Source: an uncultured Lachnospiraceae bacterium | GTDB lineage: Bacteria > Bacillota > Clostridia > Lachnospirales > Lachnospiraceae | Length of the DNA stretch: 56,137 bases | Reading direction: 5' to 3' | Assembly (NCBI GenBank): GCA_947623905.1 | Contig: CANQHX010000005.1 | Coordinates: 1 to 56,137 of the forward strand | In this document: positions 24,785 through 33,144 of the stretch, one piece after another | How positions within the stretch are numbered: the first letter of the stretch is position 1 | How the letters are laid out: every line of letters begins with the position of its first letter | Translations under genes and position numbers: made by a program | The notes under the pieces: model-generated | Database searches by the model: none | Told to the model about the DNA's origin: nothing | Seen by the model: the letters and a program-made list of their open reading frames with translations, nothing else

Positions 24785-25774
24785 ATGAGCGTCAGATCGG
24801 AAGTGCTGTCGGTCCTGGAGGCCGGCAGAGGCACATATTTTTCCGGCCAGGAGCTGGCAGAGCAGCTGTCGGTGAGCCGGAGCGCCGTGTGGAAAGCCAT
24901 CAGGGGGCTGCGGCAGGAGGGGCATATGATCGAGGCCGTGCCCAACCGGGGATACTGCCTTTTAAAGCAGAGCCGCGTGATCACATCACAGGCCATTGCG
25001 CGGTACCTGTCTCCCCGGACGGCGGCGCGGCTTACCGTGGAAACGGCGCAGCAGGTGGATTCCACCAACAACGTGCTGAAACGGCGGGGCGAGGAAGGCG
25101 CGCCGGAGGGCATGGTGCTGGCGGCCAATGAGCAGACAGCGGGAAAAGGCCGGCACAGCCGTTCTTTTTTTTCTCCTTCCGGCATGGGAGTTTATTTCAG
25201 TATTCTGCTGCGACCGGCATTGCCCGTGGAGGACGCCCTGTTCATCACTACCGCCGCCGCCGTGGCGGTGGCCGGCGCGGTGCGGGCAGTTACCGGCCGG
25301 GACGCCGGCATCAAGTGGGTCAACGATGTGTTTGTGGACGGCAGGAAGATATGCGGGATCCTCACGGAGGGCTCCATGGATCTGGAGACAGGCGGCCTGC
25401 AGTATGCCGTGCTGGGGATCGGCATCAATGTGGAATGTCCCCCCCAGGGGTTCCCGGAATCCATCCGTGACGTGGCCGGCGCGCTTTATCCCTGGGGGGA
25501 GGCCGACGGTATCGTGCGGGGCCGCCTGGTGGCGGAGGTGCTCAACCGGTTTCTGGAATATTATGATATGCTGCCTTCCCATGGGTTTATGGAAGCGTAC
25601 AGAACATACAGCATTATCACGGGCAAGGACATACTGGTGCTGAAGGCCGGCGGCAGCCGGGAAGCGCGGGCGCTCGCCATCGACGACGATGCCCATCTGC
25701 TTGTGGAATATGCCGACGGCAGCCGGGAAAGCCTTTCTTCGGGAGAGGTGAGCATCCGCCGGCTTCCGAAATAA
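24785..25774 (+). CDS. birA: Biotin operon repressor / biotin-protein ligase BirA
   Basis: Activates biotin with ATP and attaches it to carboxylases, and binds DNA. 329 residues: N-terminal winged helix (about 1-60, SGQELAEQLSVSRSAVWKAI), central catalytic domain with QVDSTNNVLK, the biotin-binding loop GKGRHSRSFFSPSGMGVYFS near 119-138, and KWVNDVFVDGRKICGILTE near 178-196. The small C-terminal SH3-like domain is also present. The HTH makes it a bifunctional group II protein. It starts 3 bases after the spore protein gene. Confidence 0.95.
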   Translation: MSVRSEVLSVLEAGRGTYFSGQELAEQLSVSRSAVWKAIRGLRQEGHMIEAVPNRGYCLLKQSRVITSQAIARYLSPRTAARLTVETAQQVDSTNNVLKRRGEEGAPEGMVLAANEQTAGKGRHSRSFFSPSGMGVYFSILLRPALPVEDALFITTAAAVAVAGAVRAVTGRDAGIKWVNDVFVDGRKICGILTEGSMDLETGGLQYAVLGIGINVECPPQGFPESIRDVAGALYPWGEADGIVRGRLVAEVLNRFLEYYDMLPSHGFMEAYRTYSIITGKDILVLKAGGSREARALAIDDDAHLLVEYADGSRESLSSGEVSIRRLPK

Positions 25775-25814
25775 CAGCAGCCGGAAGGTAACAGGTCTTC
25801 GGAATGGAGGAAAT

Positions 25815-26645
25815 ATGAAGGTCGATATGCATTGCCATACAAAAGAGGGTTCCCTGGACGGAAAAGTGACCATAGAGGAATACATCCGGCAGCTGATCAT
25901 CCGGGGGATAGACGGCATGGTAGTGACGGACCACAATTCTTACGACGGCTATCGTGCCTGGCAGCAGCATCTGAAGGACCGGCGTTTTCCGGATTTTACC
26001 GTACTCCGGGGCATAGAATATGATACATGCGACGCGGGTCATATGCTTGTGATCATGCCGTCAGGAGTCTGGCTGCCTGTGCTGGAGAAGCGGGGCATGA
26101 AGGTAGCCCAGCTGATCTATACGGTGCACCGCTACGGCGGGATCCTGGGACCGGCCCATCCGTGCGGGGAGCCTTATCTGAGCATGGTATCCACCCTGCG
26201 CCAGGCGTCCACGGATCAGCTGAAGGCGTTGTTCCAGCGGTTTGATTTTGTGGAGGTATTCAATTCCTGCGAGGATATGGAAAACAACGAAAACGCCCGG
26301 CTCTGGGCGGAGGAGTGCGGTCTGCCCCAGACAGCGGGAAGCGACGCTCACAAGGCAGACTGTATCGGACTGGCCTGTACGGAGATGCCGGATGATATCC
26401 GCAGCGAGGATGATCTGATCCGCTACGTGCGGGAGGGCGGCAGCTTCTCCTGGAGCGGCGTCTGCTACCGGAAAACGCTGAAGGACCGCCTGGGCAAGTG
26501 GAACAACGCTCTTGTGGCGGGATATTATTTTTACAACAAGCTGGCGGGAGTCTCCCGGGTGCTGTCCAGACGGTCAGAGCTCAGGGACCTGGGCATACCG
26601 GTGAGAGGCATCCACAAAATGGCCCGCCGTCTGGCGCACAGATAG
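25815..26645 (+). CDS. PHP-domain metal-dependent phosphoesterase
   Basis: 276 residues. The PHP metal-site motifs are KVDMHCHTKEGSLDGKVT at the N-terminus (HxH), VVTDHNSYDGY near 36-46, RGIEYD, GPAHPCGEP near 114-122, and GSDAHKADCIG near 176-186. The family hydrolyses phosphate esters, for example AMP or nucleotide 3',5'-bisphosphates. GGAGG stands 6 bases before ATG 25815. It is closely linked to birA and ends about 85 bases before a terminator. Substrate unknown. Confidence 0.88.
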   Translation: MKVDMHCHTKEGSLDGKVTIEEYIRQLIIRGIDGMVVTDHNSYDGYRAWQQHLKDRRFPDFTVLRGIEYDTCDAGHMLVIMPSGVWLPVLEKRGMKVAQLIYTVHRYGGILGPAHPCGEPYLSMVSTLRQASTDQLKALFQRFDFVEVFNSCEDMENNENARLWAEECGLPQTAGSDAHKADCIGLACTEMPDDIRSEDDLIRYVREGGSFSWSGVCYRKTLKDRLGKWNNALVAGYYFYNKLAGVSRVLSRRSELRDLGIPVRGIHKMARRLAHR

Positions 26646-26730
26646 AAGCGGGAAGAACGATTTTCGGCGCCGCGGCGTGCAGCCGGCGGGAACGATCGCC
26701 GAGATTTGTATAAAATTCACATAATGTTCA

Positions 26731-26761
26731 AAAAAAGAGGGTTGCGCGGCAACCCTTTTTT
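26731..26761 (+). terminator. Terminator after the PHP gene, overlapping the marR promoter
   Basis: AGGGTTGC, loop GCG, GCAACCCT followed by TTTTT. The same hairpin DNA supplies the -35 (TTGCGC) of the next promoter. Confidence 0.85.
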
Positions 26762-26770
26762 GTATATAAT
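26736..26770 (+). promoter_or_regulatory. Promoter of the marR-ABC operon
   Basis: TTGCGC within the terminator stem, 17-base spacer, TATAAT at 26765-26770. Two palindromic candidate operators follow directly. Confidence 0.65.
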
Positions 26771-26783
26771 GACTTCTGTGAAA

Positions 26784-26797
26784 GTTCGATATCGAAC
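26784..26797. promoter_or_regulatory. Candidate MarR operator, perfect palindrome
   Basis: GTTCGATATCGAAC, 14 bases with perfect symmetry, just after the predicted start of transcription. A second symmetric site TGAACAGTTCA is at 26808-26818 and shares the GAAC/GTTC half-sites. Confidence 0.6.
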
Positions 26798-26865
26798 AGT
26801 CGGAAAATGAACAGTTCAAGAGTAAACTGTCAGAAAACAACGGGAACAATGGGCAAAGATCAGAA

Positions 26866-27333
26866 ATGGGGATTGATATGGTACCGAGAGAAGAACATGT
26901 AGGCCGTGCCGTGCATCATTTATCCAGAAAGATCCGGCGGTATTCCGAGGACTGCGTCAGGACGCTGCAGCTGGATCAGGTGACGGCCATGAACGGCTGG
27001 GTGCTGGGGTATCTCTACGATCACCGGGACCGGGAAGTATACCAGAAGGATCTGGAGACCAGATTCTGTATCGCCAGGTCTTCTGTTACTGCTATCATGC
27101 AGCACATGGAGCAGTGCGGATACATCCGGCGGGAAGGGGTAGCCAGGGACGCCCGCCTGAAGCGGGTCGTGCTGACACCAAAAGGAGAAGAAACCCATCT
27201 GCGGATCATTTCCGTGTTTGACGGCATTGATGAAATGCTGCGGGAAGGGTTCACAGAGGAAGAACTGGACAGCTTCTTCGGGATGCTGCAGAAGCTGGGC
27301 GAAAAGATCGACAGAGCGGTAAAGGAAGAATAG
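26866..27333 (+). CDS. MarR-family transcriptional regulator
   Basis: 155 residues with the MarR winged helix: DLETRFCIARSSVTAIMQHM near 64-83, then GYIRREGVARDARLKRVVLT and the long C-terminal dimer helix. The start is uncertain: ATG 26866 has little upstream, while ATG 26878 has GGGG 6 bases before it and would give 151 residues. It lies 11 bases upstream of two ABC exporter genes and behind a promoter with palindromes. The likely role is a drug- or metabolite-responsive repressor of the exporter. The ligand is unknown. Confidence 0.88.
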   Translation: MGIDMVPREEHVGRAVHHLSRKIRRYSEDCVRTLQLDQVTAMNGWVLGYLYDHRDREVYQKDLETRFCIARSSVTAIMQHMEQCGYIRREGVARDARLKRVVLTPKGEETHLRIISVFDGIDEMLREGFTEEELDSFFGMLQKLGEKIDRAVKEE

Positions 27334-27344
27334 GAGGCGGCAGC

Positions 27345-29135
27345 TTGCATACCATCGGACGAATCTTAAAAAGTGTGAGAGAGTATAAAAAAGACAGTAT
27401 TCTTACGCCGGTTTTCGTGGCCGGCGAGGTGATCATGGAAGTGGTGATCCCGCTGCTCATGGCGCGGCTCATCGATTACGGCATTGATGTAGGAGATACG
27501 GGGTACATATGGAAAATGGGCATGCTGCTCATCGTGTCCGCCGTGATCTCCCTGTTGTTCGGCGCTCTGGCGGGTACCTGCGCTTCCCGGGCGTCGGCGG
27601 GCGTGGCGAAAAATCTGCGGAAGGACATGTACAGAAATGTGCAGCGTTTTTCTTTTTCCAACATTGATAAGTTTTCCACATCCAGCATCATCACAAGGCT
27701 GACTACCGACGTGACGAATGTGCAGATGGCTTACCAGATGGCCATCCGCATGGCGGTGCGTTCTCCCATGATGCTCCTCTTTTCCCTCTTTATGGCACTG
27801 TCCATCAGCCCCCGGCTGAGCCTTGTGTTTCTGGCGGTGATCCCCATACTGGGCGGCGGCCTGATCTTTATCGCCATGAAGGCCCACCCGGTGTTTGAGA
27901 AGGTGTTTCGGACATACGACCAGCTGAACAATGTGGTGCAGGAAAACCTGCGGGGCATCCGCGTGGTAAAGGCTTATGTGCGGGAGGATCATGAGGCAGA
28001 GAAGTTTCAGGGCATTTCCCAGATGATCTACAAATATTTCGTAAAGGCGGAGCGGACGCTGGCATTTAACAGTCCGCTGATGCAGACGTGCATGTACGGC
28101 GTCATGCTGGTGATCTTCTGGTTCGGGGCCCGGCTCATCGTGGCGTCAGGCAACGACCCGGTCGCAGGCTTCACCACGGGCAAGCTGATGAGCCTGATCA
28201 CATACGCCATGCAGATCCTCATGAGTCTGATGATGCTGTCCATGATCTTCGTGATGATGACCATGGCCCAGGCTTCCGCGGAGCGTATCACTGAGATACT
28301 GGAGGAGGAACCGGATATTACCGACGGCGCGAAGAAGATCGCGGAAGTGCCGGACGGTTCCGTGGATTTTGAAAATGTAAATTTCAGTTATTCCAAAAAG
28401 AAAAGGAAGCTGTGCCTGATGGATGTGGATCTGCACATCCGTTCCGGCGAGACGGTGGGCATCATCGGCGGCACCGGTACGTCAAAGACGACTCTCGTGC
28501 AGCTGATCCCCAGACTCTATGATGTCGCCGACGGTGTGGTGAAGGTAGGCGGCATTGACGTGCGGGACTATGACCTGGAAGCATTGAGAAGCCAGGTGGC
28601 CATGGTGCTCCAGAAAAATGTGCTGTTTTCCGGCACCATCAAAGAAAATCTCCGCTGGGGCGACCCTGACGCCTCCGATGAAGAGCTGGTGCGGGTGTGC
28701 AAGCTGGCCTGTGCCGATGAATTTATCCAGGGATTTCCCGACGGGTACGACACGTACATCGAGCAGGGCGGCACCAACGTATCCGGCGGACAGAAGCAGC
28801 GGCTCTGTATTGCCCGGGCGCTGCTGAAAAAACCGAAGATCCTGATCTTGGACGATTCCACCAGCGCGGTGGATACGAAGACCGATTCCCAGATCCGGAA
28901 AGCATTCCGGGAGGAAATCCCCGATACTACGAAATTTATCATTGCCCAGCGTATCTCATCTGTAGAGGACGCCGACAAGATCATCGTCATGGATGAGGGC
29001 CGCGTGCAGGCGGTAGGCACCCATGAGCAGCTGCTGGCGGAAAATAAGATCTACCAGGAGGTATACCATTCCCAGCTGAAGGGAACGGCGGAACCTGAGG
29101 ATATGCACAGTGAGGAAGGAGGCGAGACGGCATGA
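27345..29135 (+). CDS. ABC exporter half-transporter with degenerate ATP site
   Basis: 596 residues: a six-helix exporter membrane domain (about 1-320) and an ATPase domain (about 340-575). Walker A is GGTGTSKTTL, so the usual Gly before the Lys is Ser. The signature is NVSGGQKQR. After Walker B (ILILDDSTSAVD) the catalytic Glu is Asp. These changes mark the non-hydrolysing half of heterodimeric exporters. The TTG at 27345 is taken as start, with AGGAGG 7 bases upstream. It overlaps the next gene by 4 bases. Likely exports drugs or toxic metabolites; substrate unknown. Confidence 0.92.
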   Translation: MHTIGRILKSVREYKKDSILTPVFVAGEVIMEVVIPLLMARLIDYGIDVGDTGYIWKMGMLLIVSAVISLLFGALAGTCASRASAGVAKNLRKDMYRNVQRFSFSNIDKFSTSSIITRLTTDVTNVQMAYQMAIRMAVRSPMMLLFSLFMALSISPRLSLVFLAVIPILGGGLIFIAMKAHPVFEKVFRTYDQLNNVVQENLRGIRVVKAYVREDHEAEKFQGISQMIYKYFVKAERTLAFNSPLMQTCMYGVMLVIFWFGARLIVASGNDPVAGFTTGKLMSLITYAMQILMSLMMLSMIFVMMTMAQASAERITEILEEEPDITDGAKKIAEVPDGSVDFENVNFSYSKKKRKLCLMDVDLHIRSGETVGIIGGTGTSKTTLVQLIPRLYDVADGVVKVGGIDVRDYDLEALRSQVAMVLQKNVLFSGTIKENLRWGDPDASDEELVRVCKLACADEFIQGFPDGYDTYIEQGGTNVSGGQKQRLCIARALLKKPKILILDDSTSAVDTKTDSQIRKAFREEIPDTTKFIIAQRISSVEDADKIIVMDEGRVQAVGTHEQLLAENKIYQEVYHSQLKGTAEPEDMHSEEGGETA

Positions 29136-31102
29136 CGGAAAAGAACAGGACAGAAACGAATAAAGCGGATAAAAACAGGACAGACAGCGCAAAACGCCCC
29201 GGCATGGAAGGAAAGCCGGAAGGCGGCAGGATGAAACGCCCCGGCATGGGCGCCATTCCGAAGGGCACCGTAAAACGCCTGTTTTCTTATCTGAAGGGCT
29301 ACAAGCTGCAGCTTGTATTTGTGTTTGTGTGCATCGTCCTGAGCGCTCTTGCCGGTGTGTTCGGCTCTCTCTTTCTCCAGCGCCTTATAGACGATTACAT
29401 TTCGCCTCTGCTGCTGGAGGCCAACCCGGTGTTTGACGGGCTTGCCAGGGCTATCCTCACTATGGCGGGCATTTATGTCGTGGGTATCCTGGCCACGCTG
29501 TTTTACAACCTGATCATGGTCACCGTGGCACAGAGCGTGCTGAAAAAGATCCGGGACGAGATGTTCATCCATATGCAGACTCTTCCCATCCGGTATTTTG
29601 ACACCCATACCCACGGGGATATCATGAGCCATTATACAAACGATACCGATACCCTGCGGCAGATGATCGCCCAGAGCATGCCCCAGATGATCTCTTCCTT
29701 GATCACGGTGGTCAGCGTATTTTTCGCCATGCTCAGCTGCAATCTGTACATGACGCTGTTCGTAGTAGTATTTGTAGCCCTTATGAGCCAGGTGGCGCGA
29801 AAGGTCACAGGGATGAGCGGCACATATTTCATCCGCCAGCAGAAATCCCTCGCGGACGTCAACGGCTATATCGAGGAGATGATCGAAGGCCAGAAAGTGG
29901 TAAAGGTGTTCTGCCATGAGGCGGCGGCCATAAAAGGATTTGATGAGAAAAACGATCAGCTGTGCGAAAACGCCACAAAGGCCAATACCTTTGCCAATAT
30001 CCTCATGCCTATCATGGCAAACCTGGCAAACCTCCAGTTCGTGCTGGTGGCCATCATCGGCGGCATCATGGCAGTGAACGGCGTGGGAGCCATGACTCTG
30101 GGCACGGTGGCCGCGTTCCTGCAGCTGAGCCGGAACTTTGCCATGCCTATCAACCAGATCTCCCAGCAGGTGAACATGGTGATCATGGCCCTGGCAGGCG
30201 CCGGGCGGATCTTTACCCTTATGGATGAGGAGCCGGAGGAGGATCACGGCTACGTGACGCTGGTCCGGGCAAAATGGGACGGCAATGAGCTTGTAGAAGA
30301 CGCAGGCAAACACGGCATATGGGCATGGAAGCATCCCCATCACGACGGGACTGTCACCTACACGCCCCTTCAGGGCGAAGTGAAATTCTTTGACGTGGAT
30401 TTCGGCTATGACGAGGAGAAGATCGTCCTCCACAATATCACCCTTTATGCGGAGCCGGGCCAGAAGGTGGCCTTTGTGGGGGCGACCGGCGCCGGCAAGA
30501 CGACCATCACCAACCTGATCAACCGGTTTTACGATCTGGCGGACGGCAAGATCCGCTACGACGGCATCAACATCAATAAGATCAAAAAGCAGGACCTGCG
30601 GCGGTCTCTGGGCATCGTGCTTCAGGACACCAACCTGTTTACCGGCACCATTATGGAAAATATCCGGTACGGACGGCTGGACGCTACGGACAGTGAGGTG
30701 AAGGTGGCGGCCCGTCTGGCCAACGCCCACGACTTTATCTCACGTCTGCCTGACGGATACGATACAAAGATCACCGCCAACGGCGGCAGGCTGTCTCAGG
30801 GACAGCGGCAGCTCATCGCCATCGCCAGGGCGGCGGTGGCGGACCCTCCTGTGATGATACTGGACGAGGCCACATCTTCCATCGATACCCGTACCGAAGC
30901 CATCGTGCAGCGGGGCATGGACCAGCTGATGCTGGGCCGGACCGTGTTTGTCATCGCCCACAGGCTGTCAACGGTACAGAACTCCGACGTGATCATGGTG
31001 CTGGACCACGGACGGATCATTGAGAGAGGCACCCACGATATGCTCATCGCAGAGAAAGGGCAGTATTATCAGCTGTACACCGGCGCTTTTGAGCTGTCGT
31101 AA
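29132..31102 (+). CDS. ABC exporter half-transporter, partner subunit
   Basis: 656 residues. A polar N-terminal extension of about 45 residues precedes the membrane domain (about 50-340). The ATPase domain has canonical Walker A GATGAGKTT near 452-460, RLSQGQRQL, and Walker B VMILDEATSSID with the catalytic Glu. An insertion of about 40 residues before the ATPase domain (EDHGYVTLVRAKWDG onward) is common in this subfamily. The start overlaps the previous stop (ATGA), so the two halves are made together. With the degenerate partner this forms an asymmetric exporter under MarR control. Confidence 0.93.
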   Translation: MTEKNRTETNKADKNRTDSAKRPGMEGKPEGGRMKRPGMGAIPKGTVKRLFSYLKGYKLQLVFVFVCIVLSALAGVFGSLFLQRLIDDYISPLLLEANPVFDGLARAILTMAGIYVVGILATLFYNLIMVTVAQSVLKKIRDEMFIHMQTLPIRYFDTHTHGDIMSHYTNDTDTLRQMIAQSMPQMISSLITVVSVFFAMLSCNLYMTLFVVVFVALMSQVARKVTGMSGTYFIRQQKSLADVNGYIEEMIEGQKVVKVFCHEAAAIKGFDEKNDQLCENATKANTFANILMPIMANLANLQFVLVAIIGGIMAVNGVGAMTLGTVAAFLQLSRNFAMPINQISQQVNMVIMALAGAGRIFTLMDEEPEEDHGYVTLVRAKWDGNELVEDAGKHGIWAWKHPHHDGTVTYTPLQGEVKFFDVDFGYDEEKIVLHNITLYAEPGQKVAFVGATGAGKTTITNLINRFYDLADGKIRYDGININKIKKQDLRRSLGIVLQDTNLFTGTIMENIRYGRLDATDSEVKVAARLANAHDFISRLPDGYDTKITANGGRLSQGQRQLIAIARAAVADPPVMILDEATSSIDTRTEAIVQRGMDQLMLGRTVFVIAHRLSTVQNSDVIMVLDHGRIIERGTHDMLIAEKGQYYQLYTGAFELS

Positions 31103-31246
31103 AGACACGTTCGGAAAAACGCGGCGCCGTCCGGGAGAAAATCAGTCCCGGCCGGTAAGCGAGGCCTCAAATGCCCCGGCCGGTGAAAGTGGTGGCAGAT
31201 CCTCCGGCCAGGCCGGATGAAAAAGAGGAAAGAGAGGATGCGAGAT

Positions 31247-31834
31247 ATGAATAAGAAATTGCCCGGATATGAAAAGGAAATGTGGAAGCCGGGAAATATG
31301 GTGTACCCGGTGCCCGCGGTGATGGTCAGCTGCGGGGAAGCGGGAGAGCAGGCCAATATCATCACCGTGGCCTGGACGGGAACGGTGTGTTCCGAACCGC
31401 CGATGGCTTATATTTCCGTGCGGAAGGAACGTTATTCCCATCATCTGCTCATGGAGACGGGAGAGTTTGTCATCAATCTTACCACAAGGGCTCTGGCGGC
31501 GGCCACAGATTACTGCGGCGTCCGCTCCGGCAGCAAGGTGAACAAGTGGAAGGAGACAGGACTCACCCAGGCGGTATCCCGCACGGTCTCCGCCCCTTCC
31601 ATCGCGGAGAGCCCGGTAAACATCGAGTGCAAGGTGCGCCAGGTGCTGGAGCTGGGGTCTCACGATATGTTTCTGGCGGAGGTGACGGGCGTTTCGGCGG
31701 CAAAGGAGCTGCTGGATGATACCGGCCGGCTGGACCTCGGAAGAGCGGACCTGATGGCGTATTCCCACGGAGAATATTTTGCCCTGGGTGAGTTGCTGGG
31801 CAGCTTCGGCTACACAGTCCGGAAGAAAAAATGA
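31247..31834 (+). CDS. Flavin reductase-like FMN-binding split-barrel protein
   Basis: 195 residues. Family pattern: MVYPVPAVMVSCGE, ANIITVAWTGTVCSEPPMAY, FVINLTTRALAAATDYCGVRSG, and the ending DLMAYSHGEYFALGELLG. Such proteins bind FMN and reduce flavins or other small acceptors. ATG 31247 (MNKKLPGYEKEMW) fits a GAGAGG site 9 bases upstream better than ATG 31217 or 31238. It stands alone downstream of the exporter after a GC-rich 140-base gap that has several CCGGCC repeats but no clear terminator. Confidence 0.85.
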   Translation: MNKKLPGYEKEMWKPGNMVYPVPAVMVSCGEAGEQANIITVAWTGTVCSEPPMAYISVRKERYSHHLLMETGEFVINLTTRALAAATDYCGVRSGSKVNKWKETGLTQAVSRTVSAPSIAESPVNIECKVRQVLELGSHDMFLAEVTGVSAAKELLDDTGRLDLGRADLMAYSHGEYFALGELLGSFGYTVRKKK

Positions 31835-31998
31835 CCGGTCCGGGGAACGCAGAGAAATTTCCGGTTCCCGCAGATTATAAAAAAAATACAAAAAATACAA
31901 AGATATTATCAGAAAAATTTTGGACGGGGCGGTAAAATATTTTCAATGTACCTGAAAAAGAACGTATCAAGAGAACATATGGGAGGTAAAAGATCACT

Positions 31999-33012
31999 AT
32001 GAAAAGAGATATGAAACAGTGGGTGGCCGACATGATCGCGGCGCCCGTAAAGCTGCCTTTTCCCATACTGTCGTTCCCTGCGATCCAGAAGATGGGAATT
32101 ACAGTGAAGGAGCTGATCAACAGCAGCGACCTGCAGGCGCAGGCTATGAAGACCATTGCAGACAGCCATCCCGCCGCCGCGTCGGTAAGCCTTATGGATC
32201 TGTCTCTGGAGGCGGAGTGCTTCGGTTCCACTATCCGTTTTTCCGATGATGAGGTGCCTACGGTCATCGGCGCCATCGTGGAGGATGAGGACGCCGCGGA
32301 CGCTCTGGAGGTGCCGGAGGTGGGTACCTGCCGCTCCCAGATCTATATCGACGCCATAGAGAAGGCTGTGGATATGATCACGGACCGCCCGGTGTTTGCC
32401 GGCATGATCGGTCCCTTCTCCCTGGCAGGCCGTCTCATCGGTGTGTCCGAGGCCATGATCCTGTGCTACGAGGAGCCTGACATGGTGGAGACTGTGCTGG
32501 AAAAAGCCACGGAGTTCCTGATCAAGTACGCCCAGGCGTACAAGGCTGTGGGCGCCAACGGCGTGGTAGTGGCAGAGCCCCTGTCCGGCATGCTTTCCCC
32601 CGCCCTTGAGGAGGAATTTTCCTGTCCCTATATGAAGAAGCTGGTGGATGCCGTGCAGGACGACAATTTCATCGTGGTGAACCACAACTGCGGAGACAAT
32701 ACGGTGAAGATGATCGATTCCATCCTGTCCAACGGCTGTCCGGTATATCATTTCGGCAACGCCATCGATATGGCAGAGATGATGGAGCACATTCCCGCCA
32801 ATGTGATCGCCTGCGGCAATGTGGATCCTGCGGGCGTGTTCCGCAACGGCACGCCGGAGCTGGTGAAGACAGAGACAAAGCGGGTCATGGAGGCCTGCAC
32901 GAAATATCCCAATTTCGTCATCTCCTCCGGCTGCGATATCCCGCCCATGTCAAGCTGGGAGAACATCGACACCTTCTTCGAGGCAGTGGGCGAATTTTAC
33001 GCGGGAAAGTAA
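31999..33012 (+). CDS. Uroporphyrinogen decarboxylase-family protein (corrinoid methyltransferase type)
   Basis: 337 residues with the UroD barrel fold. It has the zinc pattern of the MtaA/MtbA/CmuA branch: NHNCG near 231-235 and a late Cys in SSGCDIPP near 312-319. These residues suggest methyl transfer between a corrinoid protein and a thiol rather than porphyrin decarboxylation. No corrinoid-binding protein or substrate methyltransferase is adjacent. GGGAGG stands before ATG 31999, with a 165-base AT-rich leader. Substrate unknown. Confidence 0.82.
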   Translation: MKRDMKQWVADMIAAPVKLPFPILSFPAIQKMGITVKELINSSDLQAQAMKTIADSHPAAASVSLMDLSLEAECFGSTIRFSDDEVPTVIGAIVEDEDAADALEVPEVGTCRSQIYIDAIEKAVDMITDRPVFAGMIGPFSLAGRLIGVSEAMILCYEEPDMVETVLEKATEFLIKYAQAYKAVGANGVVVAEPLSGMLSPALEEEFSCPYMKKLVDAVQDDNFIVVNHNCGDNTVKMIDSILSNGCPVYHFGNAIDMAEMMEHIPANVIACGNVDPAGVFRNGTPELVKTETKRVMEACTKYPNFVISSGCDIPPMSSWENIDTFFEAVGEFYAGK

Positions 33013-33040
33013 AGCTGCCCGCGTATCCGGCGGTTTTTTT

Positions 33041-33064
33041 GGCAGGAAAAACCTGTCGTTTTTT
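33041..33064 (+). terminator. Terminator of the UroD-family gene
   Basis: GGCAGG (33041-33046) pairs with CCTGTC (33052-33057, one G-U), followed by a U-run to 33064. Confidence 0.7.
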
Positions 33065-33087
33065 ATACTGACCGGTAAAAATGGGAA

Positions 33088-33116
33088 TTTACTAATGACC
33101 GATGAAATGCTATACT
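33088..33116 (+). promoter_or_regulatory. Promoter of the cardiolipin synthase gene
   Basis: TTTACT (33088-33093), 17-base spacer, TATACT (33111-33116). Confidence 0.7.
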
Positions 33117-33144
33117 GTACGTGAGAGAAAAGGAGGGAGTTCTC

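Noticed and set aside
31203-31217. TCCGGCC-A-GGCCGGA palindrome before the flavin reductase gene
   Set aside because: The one-base loop cannot form a normal RNA hairpin; the gap is generally rich in CCGGCC, so this is probably composition.
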